In this document: piece by piece, positions 38,985 to 50,656 of the stretch
Numbering within the stretch: position 1 is the first letter of the stretch
Layout: every line of letters starts with the position of its first letter
Assembly (NCBI RefSeq): GCF_016808095.1
Contig: NC_068976.1
Span: forward strand, 12,991,001-13,055,000
Source: Vigna angularis
Lineage: Eukaryota > Streptophyta > Magnoliopsida > Fabales > Fabaceae
DNA length: 64,000 nt
Reading direction: 5' to 3'
The notes under the pieces: model-generated
Seen by the model: the letters and a program-made list of their open reading frames with translations, nothing else
The model's database searches: none
What the model was told of the DNA's origin: nothing
Program-made: the position numbers and the translations under genes

Positions 38985-39461
38985 TCAAGCAATCTTCACT
39001 TCAATAGTCCTAGGCTTCTTGGGTTCAGGAGGAGGCAATTTCTGCACAGTAACACTGAGAACACCATCTTGACACACAGCAGAGATTGCATCAATGTTTG
39101 CATTTTCAGGTAAAACAAACTTGCGCATGAATTTCCCAACTCTTCGTTCCATTTTCAGAAACTTCACCCCTTCTTTCTCTTCTTCCCTCTTTCTCTCCCC
39201 ACTAATCAAAAGCACGTTATCATCTTCAACCTGAACCTTTATGTCACCAGATTTCAACCCCGGCATGTCGATCAGTAACACGTAGGAATTCGGATATTCT
39301 TTCACATCCGCAGCTGTTGCAGCCATCGCTTTCGCGTCTCTCACGTATGTCTGTGTCGGAGCATTGTTTGTCTTCTCCCCTGCACCCTCCTCCGACATGT
39401 CCATCATGCGGTGCAGCGTGTGGAACAATGGAGATTCCAAACCCATCACTCTGAAATCCAT
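38985..39461 (-). CDS. HSP17.9-like (class II): Class II cytosolic small heat-shock protein (HSP20), copy C
   Basis: 158 aa, one exon; ATG at 39459-39461, after an in-frame GTG. It has the consensus class II features: [20 protein letters not shown] arm, [19 protein letters not shown], alpha-crystallin domain about 45-150 with [23 protein letters not shown], and tail RTIEVKIA. It is distinguished by TYVRD (not KYVRD) and KFLKMERR. Role as for a cytosolic ATP-independent holdase. It sits in the right-hand duplicated unit; about 1.4 kb upstream of its start the unit is interrupted by a solo LTR, beyond the proximal promoter. A 128-codon frame overlapping the N-terminal half in another minus-strand frame is a shadow. 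Confidence 0.95.
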   Translation of the reverse strand: MDFRVMGLESPLFHTLHRMMDMSEEGAGEKTNNAPTQTYVRDAKAMAATAADVKEYPNSYVLLIDMPGLKSGDIKVQVEDDNVLLISGERKREEEKEGVKFLKMERRVGKFMRKFVLPENANIDAISAVCQDGVLSVTVQKLPPPEPKKPRTIEVKIA

Positions 39462-39557
39462 CACTTTTCAGATACGAGGAAAGCTGTTTAGAAAGCCAAG
39501 ATTTTTGTTTGAGAATTGTTTTGTGGATATTTCTTCGTTGGGAAGAACGTATGTGGC

Positions 39558-39603
39558 TATTTAAAGGGGAATGTACCTTGTTCCAGATAGAAATGGAAGT
39601 TTC
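39558..39603 (-). promoter_or_regulatory. TATA box and heat-shock element, HSP20 copy C
   Basis: TATTTAAA at 39558-39565. HSE is TTC at 39581-39583 (its GAA partner here mutated to GAT) and an intact GAA-2nt-TTC at 39596-39603. The promoter matches that of copy B but has one weakened module. Confidence 0.75.
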
Positions 39604-40819
39604 TGATGTAAGCCAATACGCTAATTGCAAATAGAAGCTACTGGAAGAAGAAGACTGGGTTATGTTATTAGTCCTTGACTTTCCGGATCCTTCTAATAAT
39701 TTCCAGAATTTAAGTCATTATTACTATTATCTCCTTTTCTCCTTAATACTTTTAATATTTATTTAACTAATGAAAATGTTAACTTATGCTTTGTAATAAA
39801 TTCTTAATTTTTACATTATTTTGTTATAAACTACTAGAAATATTATGACAAGAGGCATCGGTATGTTAGTTGGGAAAGGTTCATAGTGAACTAAATATTT
39901 TAATTATGACTCGAATAAGTGAGAGTTAATAATGGATGAGATGAATAAAATTTTTAATTTTTAAGTCAGACATAATTATTTTATTTCATTTTGTAATTTT
40001 TTTAAGTTTTCTTGTTGAAACTTAATATTGATTGATTATCATAGTTTTTTTACTTTAAATAATAATTTATTTTATATTTTATTATTAAAAAAATTAACTT
40101 TTATGTTTTTTTATTAATGTGAATTTTAATGTTTTTGTGTACTTAATTTATTTTAACGTTGTTGTAAATAATAGATTTATGGAATGAATAAAGATTGAAA
40201 TATTAAAATAAAATTATTATTATAATATTTATATTTAATTTTATTTACATGATCTAATTGGAGGCTTATTATTATTTTTTCTGTAGGACGGACTAACCTA
40301 ATATAGTCTTTGTACACCAAATATCAGACATGTCAAAATGATACAAGTGAATCTACGTTGTCATCTTAAATGAAAACATATTAATCCACATCTACCTTAT
40401 GAAAAGACAATTAATTCTTCTAACTATTATTAAAATAAACAAATATTATTAAACTTTTAAAAAATGTTATTAAATTTATAAAATACATGTATCTAATAAG
40501 AATAATTTTAAAAAAAGTTTCAAAATCTAAAAAATAAAATAATTAATAAAATAGTTTATATTGATAAGGATAAAATTAATAATCAAATGCATAGCTTAAA
40601 AATAGGCTATTAAAAATTACAAAATATTATCATCATTATTAGTTATAAAAATGATAAGTATGTTTTTAGTTCTTATATTTTGATAAAAAAATAAAATTTC
40701 GAAACTTTGATAGTTGTAATTTTTAAACTTAAAAAGTTAATGAATATAATATTTTAATTTAATTAGTTTAATTTTTTTTTACATGTCGAACATGTTTATA
40801 AAAGAAGTTTAATGTAATT

Positions 40820-43458
40820 TGTAACATCCCAGAATTATACAGTCAACAACTATATAATAGAATATTAACGTATATTAATATGACAAAACAGTCTTACAAT
40901 AAAAGGGATAAATTCGCAAGTGGCCGAACGGCCTCATATACAAACATAAGTTTACGAGCGTTCACAAATCAATGAGGACGAATGGTTTACAAAAATAATT
41001 ACCGATCGTCCAACTATTCAACATACAGAAAAAGACGCTCGTTCTAGAACGGCCCACTACCCTAACTAAAATAAACTATAACCGAACGACCTACTGTTCG
41101 GCCTTCACTTCGATCTCCACGAGATTTTCCCCAGCAATGACTTCCTCTTCGAGCGTTTCCTCCAAAGACGCATCTCCCTCTGCTCACATCCACACGGATG
41201 ATCATTGCACAGACAAGACGGACATACATATACAGACAACACAAAGGAAAGTGCAAGGGTAAGCTTATTGAATTTAATTCAAGTAAAACATACATTTCAT
41301 ACATATCAAATACATCAAATAGTTTCATAACACATACATTCAATTCATCCATTAACTCAATCAAATCCCTGGTACTAGACTGACCGTCCGGACTGTATGA
41401 ATCCTGTGTAGCTAAGGCGTCCGTGCACTCAGGTGGGATAACTGGAATGCTCATCAGTCTCCTCCTGAGGTTAGTCCGTTCTGTCCAAGTTACAGTTATG
41501 GACTAAGACCTCCTGCCATTCCCACACATGACATACTCCTCTCTACTTGAGAACGAGCACTCACGGAATATCAGGATGAACCACCATCTAAGCTTACCAC
41601 GTTCATACTTTACCAAATCTCAATTTCCATTCAAGAGTCGTTCCTCCCTGGAACGCTCGTTCAAAATCCATAATCATAAATTCAGTTCTTATAGTGTTCA
41701 CACATCTTAATACTTCCTCTTATTAACATTTTCATTCTTTGTTCCACTTCCATAAAAAGACGAGCGTTCAATCCTCTTCATAACGAGGACGAACGTCAAG
41801 AGCGAGACTGAAGGAACTTCTTTTCCGAAGGGATAAAGCTGACCCATCTTTCATGACGAAAGTTATTACCATTTGAATCAGTTAAATGAACTGATTCTAG
41901 AACAATTCAACTTATACTTAGAATAATTCCCTTGACAAGATTTCAGATTCAATTCAACTAAATGAAGATAAAAATACGAGTACTAAAAAGTACTAAGTAC
42001 AATTTAGTTGGATTAACCGACTGCTAGTGAATGACCGAACGCGACACGAGAATTTAATGAAATTTAGGACGAACGCTATTTAAGTTTATGGACGAACGCT
42101 ATTAAAATTCAGGACGAACGCTGTTTCAGCTCGTTGATAATTACGGAAAGAATGAACGTTCGGTATAGGACCGAGCGCTACTTATCACTTACATTTTGGG
42201 ACAAGCGTTCGGTATAAGACCGAGCGCCACTCAAGACGTACGGTTTTGGGTCGAGATCCATCACTGATTCAATATATTTGAAATAGGATTTTTCATAAGT
42301 TATAATGGTGACGTTACCTTTTTAACAATATGACTAAGTGTTTGAATATATTTTCAGGCTTCTCAAATCTCTCACACAACTCTCAAGATATTTACGTTTG
42401 GCCGAACGCTCAAACGTAAAGCTATATATAAGAGGGTGTTCGTCCTTAAATAGAATCCTTTCCAAATGAAAGGGTTCAGCTATTTTCAAAGATTTTACTG
42501 AGAGTACCGAACGGTCAAAGACCGTTTCGATAACGAACGTTCATTAACATAGAATTTCATATTCAAATTCATCTTACAGTAAACACATTTTTCAGTATAA
42601 ACTTTCATACATTAAATTGCTCATATCATAGTACAAATCCATACTTTTTCATGCATCATCTCATCATACAACTCATTTTTCAATTTAATCAAACCATAGA
42701 ACATTTCATCATTTTCATACATCATTTCAGGATCATATTCATATACCAAAAATCCCATATCATAATCCATACTTCAAACAACACATAAACGCACATGCAG
42801 TACAGTAAGATCATATGAATTAAATCTAATAAGCTTCCCTTACCCGAATTAGAAGTGTGCGTACGTTTTCCAGACAGAGAATTAGTTTTCAGTGAAAATC
42901 TCTTCTACCCTTAACGCTCAACCCAAAACTCCTCAAGCTAAAATTACAGAAAAGCAAGATTGGTTCAGATAAGGTGCATGCAAATTCAGAATGAGGCTTG
43001 CATGTTGATAAGGAAGAGCAGTTAAGGACGTGAAACTTACCCGTTTCAGAATCCAAAACCGTTCGGTTCAAAACGTAGCTTATGACTCCGGGACTGCTTC
43101 CACGGTGCCTGAAGTTTGATCGGAGTAGGGAATGATAAGTTGCAGAAGAGAGAAGGAGAATGGTGTTTAGAGAGAAGACGGAGGAAGATGAAAAATCAAG
43201 TTTTTGGAAAGAAGGTGCATGCAGAGGAGAATGAAGGGTTTTTCTGAAAAACTCATTTTCGTTCCACGGTTGAAAACGAACGTCCCCCTCTCCAATTGAC
43301 ACCTGGTTTCCACTCACAGTTTTCGAACCTTCCGAATGGACACATGGCAGACACAAGTCAGAGGGGATAAGTGCACATTAATGGCACTACACGTGTGACG
43401 TGGTGCATTAATGGAAGCATCCTAGTGACTCAGCAGTCCAATTAATTGAGACGTGACA
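40820..43458 (-). mobile_element. Solo LTR, family A copy 3, 2639 bp
   Basis: Plus-strand ends are TGTAACATCCC and GACGTGACA, flanked by a perfect 5-bp target duplication TAATT (40815-40819 and 43459-43463). The paralogous unit B has the uninterrupted sequence AACATAATTTAATTAAA (36743-36759), the pre-insertion site. Shared family blocks include TCCGGACTGTATGAATCC (about 41388), CACACGGATGATCATTGC (about 41191) and many CGAACG words. There is no gag-pol. The minus-strand frames at 41062-41454 and 42889-43356 lie wholly within the LTR and match no known protein. Confidence 0.9.
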
Positions 43459-44319
43459 TAATTTAATTAAAATGATTATATTTATTCATTTTTAAAGTCT
43501 AAAAATCAAAATATATCAAAGTTTCATCCATAAACAAATTTTAATTTTATGTCAAAGTTCAAAAACTAAAATCATACTTAATCCTTATAAAAATATAGAT
43601 TATTACAAAAAAAAATAAGTTATATTCTTCTATAAAATATCATTTTTTTTCCTCTTCTCAAAAAAATGTGAAATAAAATATAATTTATAAAACAATAATA
43701 ACTAATGTAATTAATATAGTTTTAAATTTTAAGAATAAATAAGTTTTTTGTTTTTGACTTGTTGACTCAATTATATTTCATTTGTGAATTAAAGTATATA
43801 CGTCTTTACATTTTATAAATTAATGTAAAGCGTCTTTGATAACAAATGATATAAAAAAAATTATGTGATAAATAATTTTTTCACATAGGATTATAGTCAA
43901 ACATCCACTATATAATTGAATTTTATTTTTTTTCTTACAATTACACATCAATTTAGTTATATATGATGGGATTAAATGTACACATGTCATTGGCAATATT
44001 GGAGATCTGAAGGTGATGGTTAGCTTAGTGGTGGTGAGGCGGGTAGAGGTTAAGGTAGTAGATCTGTATATAATGAGCTTGGTAGTGGTGGACCTAGGTA
44101 GGTTATGGAGGTGATAAGCTTGGTTGTGGTGAATTTAAAGGCGAACTTAAGATGGAGAACCTAAAAGTATTGAACTTGGTAGTAGTGGACCTAAAAGTGG
44201 TGGTTATGGTTCAACCCTTACACGACTAATTGTTTTGAATTCTGAAATTACACTTTCACACAACTCAAACTTTAGTAAAAATTTTATGTGGGTAGAGGAT
44301 AAAGAAGATGATGTTGAGT

Positions 44320-45031
44320 GATAAATCTGTAGCTATGAGATTTGTAAAAGAATCCTTAATTTTAGAAGGAAGAAGATGAAGTGCTTAAGTAATTTATCAT
44401 ATGTGAAATATTTATATCTATTATCATTTGACATATCAAAGAAAATTGCAATGTTGTATGTCATTAAAGATTGATTTCATGAATTTTAAGTCTATATGTC
44501 CTTATCTTTTATAATCTTTCAATGGCAAAGTTTCTTATAACGAATCTTTGTCACACAACATCTTCAGTAGTATATAATTTTAGTAGTATATATATTTTCT
44601 TAAATTCCATAACAGTCAACATTAGCAAATTAAAACCGATTTCGTAGCACAGTGCAACACAGAACCGATTACATGTAGAGGAGGAGGAAGAAGGACGTTG
44701 TGCGTGTTGATGGAATGAAGAAGCTGGTTGTTGAAGATGAAGATAATGGATCCGCGAGTTTGAGAAGATGATGAACAGTGCTAAAGTGGTAGGCGTAATC
44801 GGTTACACGCATTCGTTATGCGGTTACAGTGGTGTGAAGGATTGTGTGCAGTTGTGTAATCAGTTACGTGGAAGTGGTAACCGGTTACAGACTATCCTGA
44901 AAAGTGTTATTTTGGTTACGGGGAGTGGTATTAGGTTGAAACGTGAAAAGGTGGCTGGAAGACCCCTGGTTCTGGAAGGCACATGAGTCTGAACGCTATG
45001 TTGAATGTGCGACTGACACTACACTACGTAG
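44320..45031. other. Spacer with GGTTAC-type repeats
   Basis: Between 44640 and 44960 the words CGGTTACA, CGGTTACAG, CAGTTACG, CCGGTTAC and TGGTTACG recur at short spacing, with AACCGATTACATG at the left edge. Similar TAATCGATTAC-like words recur at 46386-46415. The 72-codon plus-strand frame here merely crosses these repeats. Confidence 0.5.
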
Positions 45032-45394
45032 GTACCTGTGCAAGCTCAACCCGATTCACCGCCTACGTGGGGAGTTGATTCGTCATCCTCAACTTCAAAG
45101 CGACGTCTGAAGGTTTTGGGCACCCACATGGAGTTTCTGGCTAGTGCACTTGATGGTAAGATATCTCTAGGCTGTGATTCAGCTGCATGGCGTGCCTATG
45201 TGTCAGGTTTTGTGAGTTTGATGGTAGATTGCACACCTAACTGGGTGCTGGAAGTAGATATGCATGTGTTGAAGAGACTAAGCAATGGGTTGAGGCAGTT
45301 GAACGAGGAGGAGCTTGCACTTGCTCTGTTGGCCGTTCGTGGGATAGGTACAATGGGTGCTGCAACAGAGCTCATAATCGACACTGGAATATAA
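45032..45394 (+). pseudogene. Terminal-exon fragment resembling MED33/REF4 C-terminus
   Basis: After a CTACGTAG acceptor-like site, one frame runs 120 codons to TAA. It contains GTHMEFLASALDGKISLGCD, WRAYVSGFVSLMV, NWVLEVDMHVLKRLS, NGLRQLNEEELALALLAV and GTMGAATELII. From memory this resembles the C-terminus of Mediator subunit MED33 (REF4/RFR1 family, about 1300 aa, nuclear, controls phenylpropanoid genes); an alignment would be needed to confirm. The upstream 95% of such a gene is absent from the window, so it is a duplicated or transposed 3' fragment. The frame itself is undamaged, implying recent origin. A typical 3'-UTR-like sequence follows. Confidence 0.5.
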
Positions 45395-45399
45395 ATAAA

Positions 45400-46770
45400 C
45401 TTTTTCTCTGTTCTCAGGCCACCCTCTCCTTTTAGGACGACTTGTACATTAGTTAACTTTCATGTTTATAACGTTGTACAGTCTTTTGGATTAACAGTTT
45501 TGTTTGGAATGTACCATGTATTAGAATGGAAAATTTTGTATCTATAACCTTCACCTAAGCAGATATGGTTTAACCACATCCATTTTCATTTGGCATTCGT
45601 GTCAACCTATTGCTTTTTGAACCATACAACTAATATTCACATGAAAAGGTGATAAATTCATCCAAAAAATCTAAATACTAGTTAATGCATTTTAAAAATA
45701 CATTATTTTAATTTCACGTTAGAATTGAAAATTAGGAATATGCTTGGGTTTTAAATTCAAACATTATGAAGTATTTTATTTTTTTACCATTAAAAAATGT
45801 TAAAACCTTGTATAACTTGTTATTTTAGGTTTTAGTATTATTAAACTTTGATACTGTATTTCTCTACTGTTTTTTTATATAATGTATTAATATTATTTTA
45901 CCTTGGTTTAGTTACTAGTCGACTGACTAATCTTAAAATCGATGTTTTAAATGGTTTATTAATTAGTTTGGTTTTAAAATTATACTTTAAATAAGTAGTA
46001 TATTTAGTTTAATTAATAATAGTATTAAAATGAATTGATTTTATGATGAACTAGAAATTTACCATAATACATTTTATTGTTACTTTTGTTACTAGTCATT
46101 TTTTTCTTATCACATTTATAATTTATTTACTTTATCTACATTAAATCATTAAGCCTATATTCGCATGAACAGATAACACTGTTCAAGCGAAATTGCAGAC
46201 AATGAATTATAAACTGTGTGTTGTTCGTTTGAGAGAAGAAGGACGAATCGTCGAGCATGGATTTACAGGATACCCTCGATTTTGGTCACTCGCAAAATCG
46301 AAAAAATTTGCATGGACTGTTGCGAAAAAATCGTGTGTACTCTCCACTTGTTACGGAAGTATAAGTTTTGACTGACACATGTGTAATGGATTACACAAAC
46401 GGATAATCGATTACAAGACTATACATTATAATTTTTATAATTTTTAAACATTAATTTTATAAATTATTCATAATTTTTTTCTCTTTAAACATTTTTTAAT
46501 TAAATATAACATTTATAAATAACATTCTATATTACTTTTATAACTAAGATATTAGTAATCTTTAATTTCTATCAATTAAACTAATTTTTAAAATCTATCA
46601 CATCAATCAAATTCTATATTAATTCCTACATAACTTTACTTCCAAATCCAATCTCAATTATCCACAAATCCACTCAAAAAAACAACTAAAATATTATCTT
46701 CAAATCCATTCAAATCATTTCCTCCAAATACACCCAAAAGAACAAAGCTCCCAATACACCCAAAAAAACA
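45400..46770. other. AT-rich spacer
   Basis: No gene supported. A 60-codon frame at 46193 and the GATTACACAAACGGATAATC words near 46390 are noted but unexplained. Confidence 0.5.
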
Positions 46771-46944
46771 AAGCTTAAAGGATAGAAGAATTAAAAATTT
46801 GAGATGATTAAACCAAAACCATTGCTGACATTATCACAGAACTAGAAAGCAAAAGAGGACATTAATAAGAAATTACAACAAAACCAAGCTAAAACATCTT
46901 GTAACAATGAAAATGAACAACTCTTTGCCACTAAGAGACACATA

Positions 46945-47421
46945 TCAAGCAATCTTCACTTCAATAGTCCTAGGCTTCTTAGGTTCAGGAGGAGGCAATT
47001 TCTGCACAGTAACACTGAGAACACCATCTTGACACACAGCAGAGATTGCATCAATGTTTGCATTTTCAGGTAAAACAAACTTACGCATGAATTTCCCAAT
47101 TCTTCGTTCCATTCTCACAAACTTCACCCCTTCTTTCTCTTCTTCCCTCTTTCTCTCCCCGCTAATCAAAAGCACGTTATCATCTTCAACCTGAACCTTT
47201 ATGTCACCAGATTTCAATCCCGGCATGTCGATCAGGAACACGTAGGAATTCGGATATTCTTTCACATCCGCAGCTGTTGCAGCCATCGCTTTCGCGTCTC
47301 GCACGTATTTCTGTGTAGGAGCATTGTTTGTCTTCTCCCCTGCACCCTCCTCTGACATGTCCATCATGCGGTGCAGCGTGGGGAAAAATGGAGATTCCAA
47401 ACCCATCACTCTGAAATCCAT
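46945..47421 (-). CDS. HSP17.9-like (class II): Class II cytosolic small heat-shock protein (HSP20), copy D
   Basis: 158 aa, single exon, ATG at 47419-47421 (preceded by GAG, not GTG as in the other three). Class II arm with an unusual [11 protein letters not shown] (copies A-C have SPLFHTL); [19 protein letters not shown]; alpha-crystallin domain about 45-150 with [26 protein letters not shown] and DGVLSVTV; tail RTIEVKIA. Homology to copies B and C covers the coding region and about 165 bp of 3' flank but stops at the start codon. The promoter is therefore different in sequence, although it still has a TATA box and an excellent heat-shock element. This copy may show a different expression pattern. 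Confidence 0.95.
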   Translation of the reverse strand: MDFRVMGLESPFFPTLHRMMDMSEEGAGEKTNNAPTQKYVRDAKAMAATAADVKEYPNSYVFLIDMPGLKSGDIKVQVEDDNVLLISGERKREEEKEGVKFVRMERRIGKFMRKFVLPENANIDAISAVCQDGVLSVTVQKLPPPEPKKPRTIEVKIA

Positions 47422-47503
47422 CTCTTTCTGTATTTGAATCTGCGAATATTTCTCTGTTTTTGATTTGCTACGTTTCTGTGATGAGGAGGGATTAGAAAGA
47501 GCA

Positions 47504-47547
47504 ATTTATAAGGGGAACAGATTATTCCAGAAAGAAATGGAACTTTC
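47504..47547 (-). promoter_or_regulatory. TATA box and heat-shock element, HSP20 copy D
   Basis: The minus strand reads TATAAAT (47504-47510) upstream of the gene. HSE modules are TTC-2nt-GAA at 47525-47532 and GAA-2nt-TTC at 47540-47547, all intact. Spacing and word order match the other copies although the surrounding leader does not. Confidence 0.8.
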
Positions 47548-47599
47548 TGGACAAAATCAAAGCGTATTGTGGAACCTTTCTCTATATTCTAGTGGCTTC

Positions 47600-48941
47600 A
47601 GTCATTTACATCTTCTACCGAGATTCTCACGCTTCTAGAGAGTTATAGAATTTTGCTATTTTTTTCTTTATTTAAAATCTATCGGGTTTGAAACTTTTTA
47701 CAATTACAAGAGCTGGGCTTGCCACTATTTTTTAACTTTCCAAAGTCATATTAATATACTTTTTAAATTGTAGAATTTATATAAGTTATTGTATTAACAA
47801 CTATTTGTAGAAAGTAATTTTCTGAAGTTACTTTTTAAGTATTTTTCGAAAGTATTAAAATTGTTATCCATTCTAAAAGCAGTTCTTATGAAGTGTTAAA
47901 AATTGAACACATTCGAAACATTACAATTTTTTGCACATTCTGATAGTATTTATACTATTTGTTTTAATAGATAATATTTATACTATTTGTGATTACTATC
48001 TTAGAAACCATTATAAACTTTATTAATATAATAGAATATAAATTGGTAACAACAAAATTTTAAAAATAGCATTTTTAATATATTTTATTTATATGTCTTT
48101 TTTTAAAAAATAGAAATATTTATTTTCTTTCTAGTTATCCTTTTTTTTTGTTAATTGACTTAATTAATATTTTATCTTATTTGAGAAATTTATTTTGTGT
48201 AAGTTTTTAATTACTTCTCTTTAATTTAATACTTATTTTAGTTTTTTTTTAAATCAGAAAATTAAATTAAAAAAAACAAAAATTAAAATAAGAAAACAAA
48301 AAATCATATTAAATCAATCTTAATTAGACCAAAATACCTATTAAACCTTAAGTTCTCTCATTGAATCCTCAACAAGCAACCATGCATTAAGTTCAAGATA
48401 CAAACAAGATTACTATTGAATCAAGTTTTACTTTTAAATACAAACATCCATTAAACATTCAATTTCAAGTCTGTATTCTAAAGATATTTTCCAACACCTC
48501 AAGAATCACAAATCAAGCACGAAAACAATTCACATCAAGTATTAAGCATGAAAATTGAACACCAACATGAATTGGAAAGACAAATGTCATTAATAGCAAA
48601 AAATTACAAAAGAGCTTCATGTTTTACAACTAATCTTAACATATAAGAATAGTCCTCCATGGTGGAGAACTTAGGATTGTACAAATTGAAGAGATAAGAA
48701 AGAAATGAAGCTAAAAAGAAGACGCAAGCCATCTCCCAAGGTTTTTGGCAGCTGCTCTATGCTCAAATTATGCCTTCCTTATGCCTCAAGATCTCCAATT
48801 CGTAATTCATCTCCTTCATTAACTCTAAGAAGGGGAAAACACCATGGTCGAAGATTAAAGACCCAAGGAGGAGTGGGAGAGCTTTCCAACACTCCAAAAA
48901 ACCTCAAAGGGTCTCTCTTAGTCGCCCTAGGTCAAAAGTGA
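47600..48941. other. Spacer with LTR-like relic
   Basis: AT-rich to about 48330. From 48340 to 48938 the sequence is GC-richer and reads on the minus strand like a retrotransposon LTR or leader relic, but without definable ends. The 78-codon plus-strand frame at 48705 has no recognisable protein features. Confidence 0.4.
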
Positions 48942-50132
48942 CACTAGTAAAAAACAACATTTAAACTCGCATAATAAGCCTCGGTTTAGGAGAAACCGAA
49001 GCCTATCAGAATGCGGTGACATTTTTGTAATTCTGTCGAACTTATATGTCTCGGTTCAAAGGGAACCGAGGCATATAAGTTGTATTACCTCAGTTGCAAT
49101 TTTAACCGATGCCTAATACCCTGAAAAATTCAACCACCCCCTGCATAACTGACTTCCCACGCGTGACAGCTTTTCAGATCCTGCCTACTGCCTCGGTTTT
49201 GTGGCGCGTATAAGTTGAATGTAATTTCAAAAATGTCATTTTATATTATTTTTTTTTTCATTTCTGAGGTGTATAGGCATCAGTTGCTTTGTTAACCGAG
49301 GCATATAGGCATTTATTGCCTAGGGTAAGTGAAGAACTGAGGTAGTATAGCTTTTTATACTTCAGAACGCGTTAAAAATTTTAAGCTACTGTTTAATCTT
49401 CTTCTTACCGCAAGAGCTATTCTTCCTCGCGCACCCAAGAATTCTTCTTCTTCCTCATGCAAGCCTCCATTGCTCTGGCGTCATCCTCGTTGCTCGCTTT
49501 CTTCACGCGTTGGTGCCTCTGGTTCTCTCGCTGCTGCTCCAAAGTGTCTCGTTGGGCATGGCTGAGTTTCGCGAGATCGGAAGAAAACTCTTTTCTCATG
49601 GCACGACGAGGACGCGACGACGGTGTGGTGGCGGTTAGGTGCTGGATCTCGCGATTTGGGGCTTGATTTCTAGTTTGGTGATTTTTATTTGTAGGTCGCG
49701 AATGGAGTTTTTGTGAAGATGAAGCTTTCAAAGGCGTTGTCTCGCAATTTCCATGGTGGCACGATGGCTTCGCGTGATGAAGATGAGTTCTTGCGATGGT
49801 TGTTGCAATTAGTTTCGCGTATGGAGGAGATTACGACGAGCTCGCGTGCTTGGAGGTTCGGAGATGATTTGGTGGAGGCGCGAAGAAGGAAGAAAACACG
49901 GCTAGGGTTTCTAGAAAAATGGTTATCCGATTTGGATCTAAAAAAAAAAAATTAAAAACACTCTATCGCCTCGGTTGTCTGTGAACCGAGACAGAATCCG
50001 AAACTTTTTGCCTCGGTTCTAAACCGAGGCAAAAAGTCTACTCCTTTTTACCTCGCTTGTATATGCCTCGATTGCGGAACCGGTGCCTATAAGCAAAAAT
50101 AACCGCTGTCGTTTCTCTTAACTGCACTAGTG
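48942..50132. mobile_element. Complete non-autonomous CACTA element, 1191 bp
   Basis: Starts CACTAGTAAAAAACAAC and ends, on the opposite strand, CACTAGTGCAGTTAAG. Both flanks carry the 3-bp direct repeat TGA (48939-48941 and 50133-50135), the CACTA target-duplication length. Subterminal zones contain repeated GCCTCGGTT and AACCGAGGC words, often as inverted pairs (about 48990-49090, 49270-49310 and 49965-50095). The GC-rich core (49400-49950) has short frames on both strands (for example 49417-49731 minus and 49713-49955 plus). These match no transposase and may be captured genomic sequence. Confidence 0.8.
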
Positions 50133-50162
50133 TGAAGTGTGAAAGGAAGAAGAATCTCCGAA

Positions 50163-50430
50163 CACTACAAGAAAAATTGTTGCTATTACCATAGCCAAAA
50201 TCCATATGTAAGGTCAAAATTTCATAGGTAAAACAGTGTTACCTACGAATTACATACAGACAAAAAATATAAGTAAAATGGTCATAAATAACATTACATA
50301 CGGATTTATTCGTAAGTAAAATCTGTATGTAATTATCTACAAATAAATTTATATGTAACATAATCATCAGCTTTGATAAAATAGCTTGGTTTTTAGAACA
50401 ATTATACATACTTGGACATAGATTAAAGTA
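50163..50430. mobile_element. CACTA-type terminus with subterminal inverted repeats
   Basis: Begins CACTACAAGAAAAATTG, preceded by GAA. It is followed by short inverted words built on ACATACGGATTT / AAATCTGTATGTAA and CATAGGTAAAA / TTACCTACG. This is typical of a CACTA end and distinct from the neighbouring CCTCGGTT element. The partner end (...TTGTAGTG followed by GAA) was not found, so the element is truncated or large. A broken kinase fragment lies 1.4 kb inward. Confidence 0.55.
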
Positions 50431-50656
50431 CATATACAATGTATATCTAAGAAATACTCATTAAATAAATAATGTCAATATACAACAATTTTCATACATA
50501 AAAACTCTAAAATTCAAATATTGTAAAATACAAATGTCTAATACTAATAAATAAAGTCTAGAGTCGATAAATACTTAAACATATCAATTAATAAAATCTG
50601 GAATTCCTTAATACTAATAATCACTATAAAAAAAGACAAATTAAAGGATTGTTCAT

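Larger units (their letters stand above)
38640..44300. repeat. Segmental duplication, unit C (split by solo LTR)
   Basis: Second copy of the HSP20-bearing duplicated block (compare 34840-37630). Collinear matches run across 38640-40819 and resume at 43459-44300, interrupted exactly by the 2639-bp solo LTR and its TAATT target duplication. The right-hand part shares GGTGGACCTAGGTAGG (about 44088) and GGACCTAAAAGTGGTGGTTA (about 44189) with unit B. Confidence 0.8.

Noticed and set aside
39244..39630. 128-aa minus-strand frame overlapping HSP20 copy C
   Set aside because: It is a shadow frame; the HSP20 frame is conserved in four copies whereas this one is not.
41062..43356. Minus-strand frames of 130 and 155 aa
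   Set aside because: Both lie within solo LTR copy 3, match no recognised protein and are not kept open in the other LTR copies.
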